Of a stretch of 9,418 nt of DNA, positions 6,563 to 9,418 are shown piece by piece (positions within the stretch are counted from its first letter, which is position 1; each line of letters begins with the position of its first letter). Below the pieces are notes generated by a model. It had not been told where the DNA came from, ran no database searches, and was given only the letters and a program-made list of their open reading frames with translations. Both the position numbers and the translations under genes were made by a program. Origin of the DNA: PVC group bacterium (GTDB taxonomy: Bacteria; Verrucomicrobiota; Kiritimatiellia; SS1-B-03-39; UBA6053); assembly GCA_003565815.1 (NCBI GenBank), contig PXAS01000087.1:1-9418 (forward strand), read 5' to 3'.

Positions 6563-9271
6563 ATGGCAACGCGTATTTTTCTGGACTGGGCCCGGCCCCT
6601 GTTACCCTCCATCACCGAACGGCTTTTGCCGGAGCGTGTTCGGGGGCCGTTGGATCTCGGGGACACGCTGATCATCGCCCCCACCAAGCAGGCGGCCCGC
6701 CGTTTGCGCGAACATTTGGCCCGGGAAGTGCGGCAACGCGGGGGCACGGCGGTCCTCTCCTCGCAGGTGTTGCCGCCTTCGGTTTTTTTCCAGCCCGAGG
6801 CCGAGACCCCGGTGGCGCATCCTTTTGACTGGATGCACGCATGGTCCGAAACCTTGCGAGACCTGCCCATGGAGTCCCTGCCCGCCCTGCTTCCGGGACG
6901 GGAGGGTTTGATGTCCGGCGACACCGCCCTGGAGTTTGGCCGTCGCTTGCAAAAGGTCCGCGAGGAATTGGTGGAAGGGGATCTGGATTTGGCCGCGGTC
7001 GTGGACCGTCATCCCCTGGAAAGCGAACAGGCCCGCTGGCGGGAAATGGCCCGGTTGGAAACCCGCTATCGGGCAAGGCTCGCCGACATGGGTCTTGGGG
7101 ACCCCTGCGACGCCAAACGCCATCGCGCGGCCACGTTTTTGCCGCCGGAAGAGGTCAAACGCATCATTCTCGCGGGCGTGCCCGACCCCACGCCGCTGAT
7201 TCTCACCACCTTGGCGCGCCTGCAAACCCAACTTCCGGTGGAGGCCTGGATCCACGCGCCGGCATCGGAATCGGCCCATTTTGACGAATGGGGACGTCCG
7301 GACGCTTCCTGGCAAACCCGGCACGTGGGCCCGGAATCCGATCCCCCCGGGTGGATCGAGTTGTGCCCAGACCCGGCCGCACTCTGCGAACGGGCCGCGC
7401 AATTGCTCGGCGAAGGCCCGGAACGTCCCGACCTCGCCTTCGGCATGTTGGATGAATCCTTGTCGGGAGGTCTTCAAAACGCACTCGCGTCCGTCAAGCG
7501 CAAACTCTACGATCCCAGGCCCCTCCGGGTATCGGCCCAGGCTCCGGCCCGCCTGTTGACCCTCCTGCACGAAGCGGCGCGGGAGGGCGACAGCGTCAGC
7601 CTGCGCCGATTGTGGCGAAATCCAGACCTCCTGCGGGCCCTGCCGGGCAAACCGGTCGCCCTGCTCGCCAAATGGGACCGCTACGCCGCCGAACATCTTC
7701 CCCACGGTCCCGATTCCGTGGACGAAACCTTGGCCGATCCAGAATTGAGAGCCGCATGGGAGATGCTGAAAAGCTGGATGTACGCCGAAAGCGCGGAAGC
7801 CCGGCTCAAGGTCTTGCAGACCGTGTATGAAAACGTGAAACTCAACCCGGAACTGCCCGAAAACCGCTTTGTGTTGCGGGCGGCCACGGAGGTGGCCGAT
7901 GTCTTGCAGGAAGGCGCCCGCCGGGGACGGGACGGGCGAGAACCCGCCCCGGAAGTCGTCTTGCGGGTCCTGGGGGAAAAATCTGTGGACCCGCCCCGCG
8001 TGGAAGGGGATGTCACCGCGGAGGGCTGGCTGGAGTTGTCTTATCATCCCGCCACCACCCTTTTGTTACTGGGTTTTGGCGAGGGCAAGGTTCCCGGCAG
8101 CCGCATGTCCGACGCGTTCCTGCCCGATGGCTTGAAAATGACCTTGGGATTGCCCGCCGACCGCGATTGGCTTGCCCGGGACGCCTTTCTCTTCCACACC
8201 TTGGTCCAGTGTCGCAAAGCGGACGCGGTCAGAATTCTCTGCATGAAACGCGATGCCCAAGGGGCGCCGCTGGCGCCCTCGCGCTTGTTGTTCCAATGCG
8301 GTGACGCCCAACTCCTGGCAAGAGCCGCGCGCCTGTTCGCGGAACCTCCGCCCGGAAAACGCCCCCCGCACGCAAACCCGGGCCTCCTCCTGGACCTCAA
8401 CCGTCCCCCGGCCAGAACCTTGGAACGCATTTCCGTGACCGCACTCAAAGCATATTTGCAATGTCCAACCCGATTTTATCTCTCCCGCGTTTTGCGCATG
8501 GACCGCGTGGACGATACCGGACGGGAGCCGGATGCGAGCGCATTCGGTACGTTGCTCCACGGCATCCTCGACGCCGCGTTCGCCTCCCCCGCCTCCTCGG
8601 TCACGGAACTGACCCAAAGAATGGACGGGTTACTGGACACCGCCATTCACAAGCGCTACGGACGCAATCACGGCATGGCCGTACGGGTGATGGCCCACAG
8701 CGCCCGGGCACGACTGCACGCGTCCGCCGTCTGCCAAATGCAACTGCTCGAAGAAGGCTGGACCCCGGTGGCCACCGAATGCACATGCGAACGGGAAATC
8801 AACGGGATGAAAGTCATCGGAAAAATCGACCGGGTGGACCGCCATCCGACAAAAGGCATACGCATTCTCGACTACAAAACCAGTGACAGCCCCAGTTCGC
8901 CCAAGGAAGCCCATTTGGGCTCCCGGAAAAGCGAACACGAAGCCCTGTGGACCGAAGACGAAAAAGGGAAACCCAAGCAATGGATCGACCTGCAACTGCC
9001 CCTGTACCGTTGGCTGGCGGAAACGCAGGACTGGCTGAATCCCGATGACCAACTCGAAGTGGCCTATTTTCAACTTCCCAAAGCCGTGGGCAGCACCGGC
9101 ATCGTCACCTGGGCCGAAGAAGCCGAACAGGCCGGCTCCGCGCAAACCGCCCTTGCCTTTCTCATCTCACAAATACAAGCGGGCGTGTGGGGCCCGCCAG
9201 GGGAAAACATCCGGTACGACGACTTCGAGTCCCTCTTTCATTACGGAGAGGCGGGGCTGGTGTTGCCTTGA
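6563..9271 (+). CDS. AddB-like protein with C-terminal PD-(D/E)XK (RecB-type) nuclease domain
   Basis: This 902-residue protein resembles AddB, the subunit that with AddA resects double-strand DNA breaks for RecA-mediated repair. The N-terminus has LIIAPTKQAARRLRE (36-50), in the place of the helicase P-loop but without GKT, as in inactive AddB/RecC-type helicase folds. The nuclease domain begins near 627 and shows H666 (GTLLHG), D756 (GKIDRVD), D770 and K772 (DYKT), then Q811 and Y815 (QLPLYRW). This is the full RecB-type set, so nuclease activity is expected. AddB usually binds a 4Fe-4S cluster through one Cys before the domain and three near the C-terminus. C634 (QCPTRF) is present, but the tail (GPPGENIRYDDFESLF, from 877) has no Cys. 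The ATG at 6563 is preferred to a TTG at 6464 that overlaps the preceding gene. No addA is seen downstream. Confidence 0.85.
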   Translation: MATRIFLDWARPLLPSITERLLPERVRGPLDLGDTLIIAPTKQAARRLREHLAREVRQRGGTAVLSSQVLPPSVFFQPEAETPVAHPFDWMHAWSETLRDLPMESLPALLPGREGLMSGDTALEFGRRLQKVREELVEGDLDLAAVVDRHPLESEQARWREMARLETRYRARLADMGLGDPCDAKRHRAATFLPPEEVKRIILAGVPDPTPLILTTLARLQTQLPVEAWIHAPASESAHFDEWGRPDASWQTRHVGPESDPPGWIELCPDPAALCERAAQLLGEGPERPDLAFGMLDESLSGGLQNALASVKRKLYDPRPLRVSAQAPARLLTLLHEAAREGDSVSLRRLWRNPDLLRALPGKPVALLAKWDRYAAEHLPHGPDSVDETLADPELRAAWEMLKSWMYAESAEARLKVLQTVYENVKLNPELPENRFVLRAATEVADVLQEGARRGRDGREPAPEVVLRVLGEKSVDPPRVEGDVTAEGWLELSYHPATTLLLLGFGEGKVPGSRMSDAFLPDGLKMTLGLPADRDWLARDAFLFHTLVQCRKADAVRILCMKRDAQGAPLAPSRLLFQCGDAQLLARAARLFAEPPPGKRPPHANPGLLLDLNRPPARTLERISVTALKAYLQCPTRFYLSRVLRMDRVDDTGREPDASAFGTLLHGILDAAFASPASSVTELTQRMDGLLDTAIHKRYGRNHGMAVRVMAHSARARLHASAVCQMQLLEEGWTPVATECTCEREINGMKVIGKIDRVDRHPTKGIRILDYKTSDSPSSPKEAHLGSRKSEHEALWTEDEKGKPKQWIDLQLPLYRWLAETQDWLNPDDQLEVAYFQLPKAVGSTGIVTWAEEAEQAGSAQTALAFLISQIQAGVWGPPGENIRYDDFESLFHYGEAGLVLP

Positions 9272-9274
9272 CCC

Positions 9275-9307
9275 GCGTTAGAGCAAAAAGATTTTTATTC
9301 CTAACGC
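9275..9307 (+). terminator. Inverted repeat after the nuclease gene (possible terminator)
   Basis: GCGTTAG (9275-9281) pairs with CTAACGC (9301-9307). The 19-nt loop contains AAAAAGATTTTT, which may form a smaller inner stem. The structure starts 4 nt after the stop codon, the usual place for a transcription end signal. No U-run follows directly; only ATTTTA comes a few bases later. It is a weak intrinsic terminator at best and could act on either strand. Confidence 0.35.
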
Positions 9308-9350
9308 AGATTTTATCCGCAACCGAAGAGAATCCAGGTTAAGAGGGAAC

Positions 9351-9381
9351 CCCGCGAATGGCCTTGCCGTCCCGCGAATGG
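9351..9381. repeat. Direct repeat CCCGCGAATGG, two copies 20 bp apart
   Basis: CCCGCGAATGG occurs at 9351-9361 and 9371-9381. Its core GCGAATGG resembles the reverse complement of CCATTCGTG in the left-edge repeats, and the 20-bp step is twice their 10-bp step. It may be a decayed member of the same repeat family in the opposite orientation. Confidence 0.5.
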
Positions 9382-9418
9382 AAGAAGAGTGAAACTACTT
9401 GCGGATGCTTCGCCGGAC

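Larger units (their letters stand above)
9272..9418. other. Right-end intergenic segment
   Basis: No gene is visible in the last 147 bp. The segment holds an inverted repeat just after the nuclease stop, a direct repeat of CCCGCGAATGG spaced 20 bp apart, and no open frame of useful length. A neighbouring gene probably begins or ends outside the window. Confidence 0.6.

Noticed and set aside
6602..8047. Long minus-strand open frame (481 codons) opposite the nuclease gene
   Set aside because: It lies wholly inside a gene with recognisable domains on the other strand, and its translation is rich in Gly, Arg and Pro with no motif, as expected for an antisense shadow in GC-rich DNA.

Overview
The window reads as a stretch of chromosome from a free-living Gram-negative bacterium. 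The most likely group is the Verrucomicrobiota or a close PVC relative. This is an inference from three things: a PEP-CTERM-type surface protein, large minor-pilin proteins, and intergenic arrays of decameric repeats. No rRNA, tRNA or species-specific marker confirms it. Six protein genes are well supported. There is no CRISPR array, insertion sequence, integrase or RNA gene that I can see.

Left part, minus strand: the first 175 bp are a duplicated repeat unit that contains 10-bp-periodic motifs and runs into the 3' end of apbE. apbE (1220 to 168) encodes a membrane-anchored FAD:protein FMN transferase. About 150 bp upstream of it, on the same strand, is a 251-residue exported protein with a C-terminal PEP-CTERM-like sorting tail (2125 to 1370). 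A 20-bp near-perfect palindrome (1263-1282) lies in the gap just ahead of apbE.

Middle part: an AT-rich divergent intergenic region (2126-2437) separates the minus-strand genes from a plus-strand set. Three consecutive plus-strand genes (2438-2890, 2891-4987, 5034-6467) encode a small GspI/PilV-like prepilin, a very large (698 aa) GspJ/PilW-like prepilin with a C-terminal beta-rich extension, and a GspK/PilX-like protein without Glu5 and with beta-helix-like repeats. The order I-J-K and the tight spacing suggest an operon for the tip complex of a type IV pilus or type II secretion pseudopilus. The major pilin and the assembly ATPase are not in the window.

Right part: 95 bp downstream, on the same strand, is a 902-residue AddB-like protein with a C-terminal PD-(D/E)XK (RecB-type) nuclease domain (6563-9271). 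It keeps the nuclease motifs but appears to lack the C-terminal cysteines of the AddB iron-sulphur cluster, and no addA-like helicase is visible before the window ends. The last 147 bp hold an inverted repeat and a 20-bp-spaced direct repeat that resembles, in inverse orientation, the repeats at the left edge.

The most unusual part is the minor pilin operon, with its giant J-like subunit and beta-helical K-like subunit. The nuclease and the repeats are second-tier points of interest.
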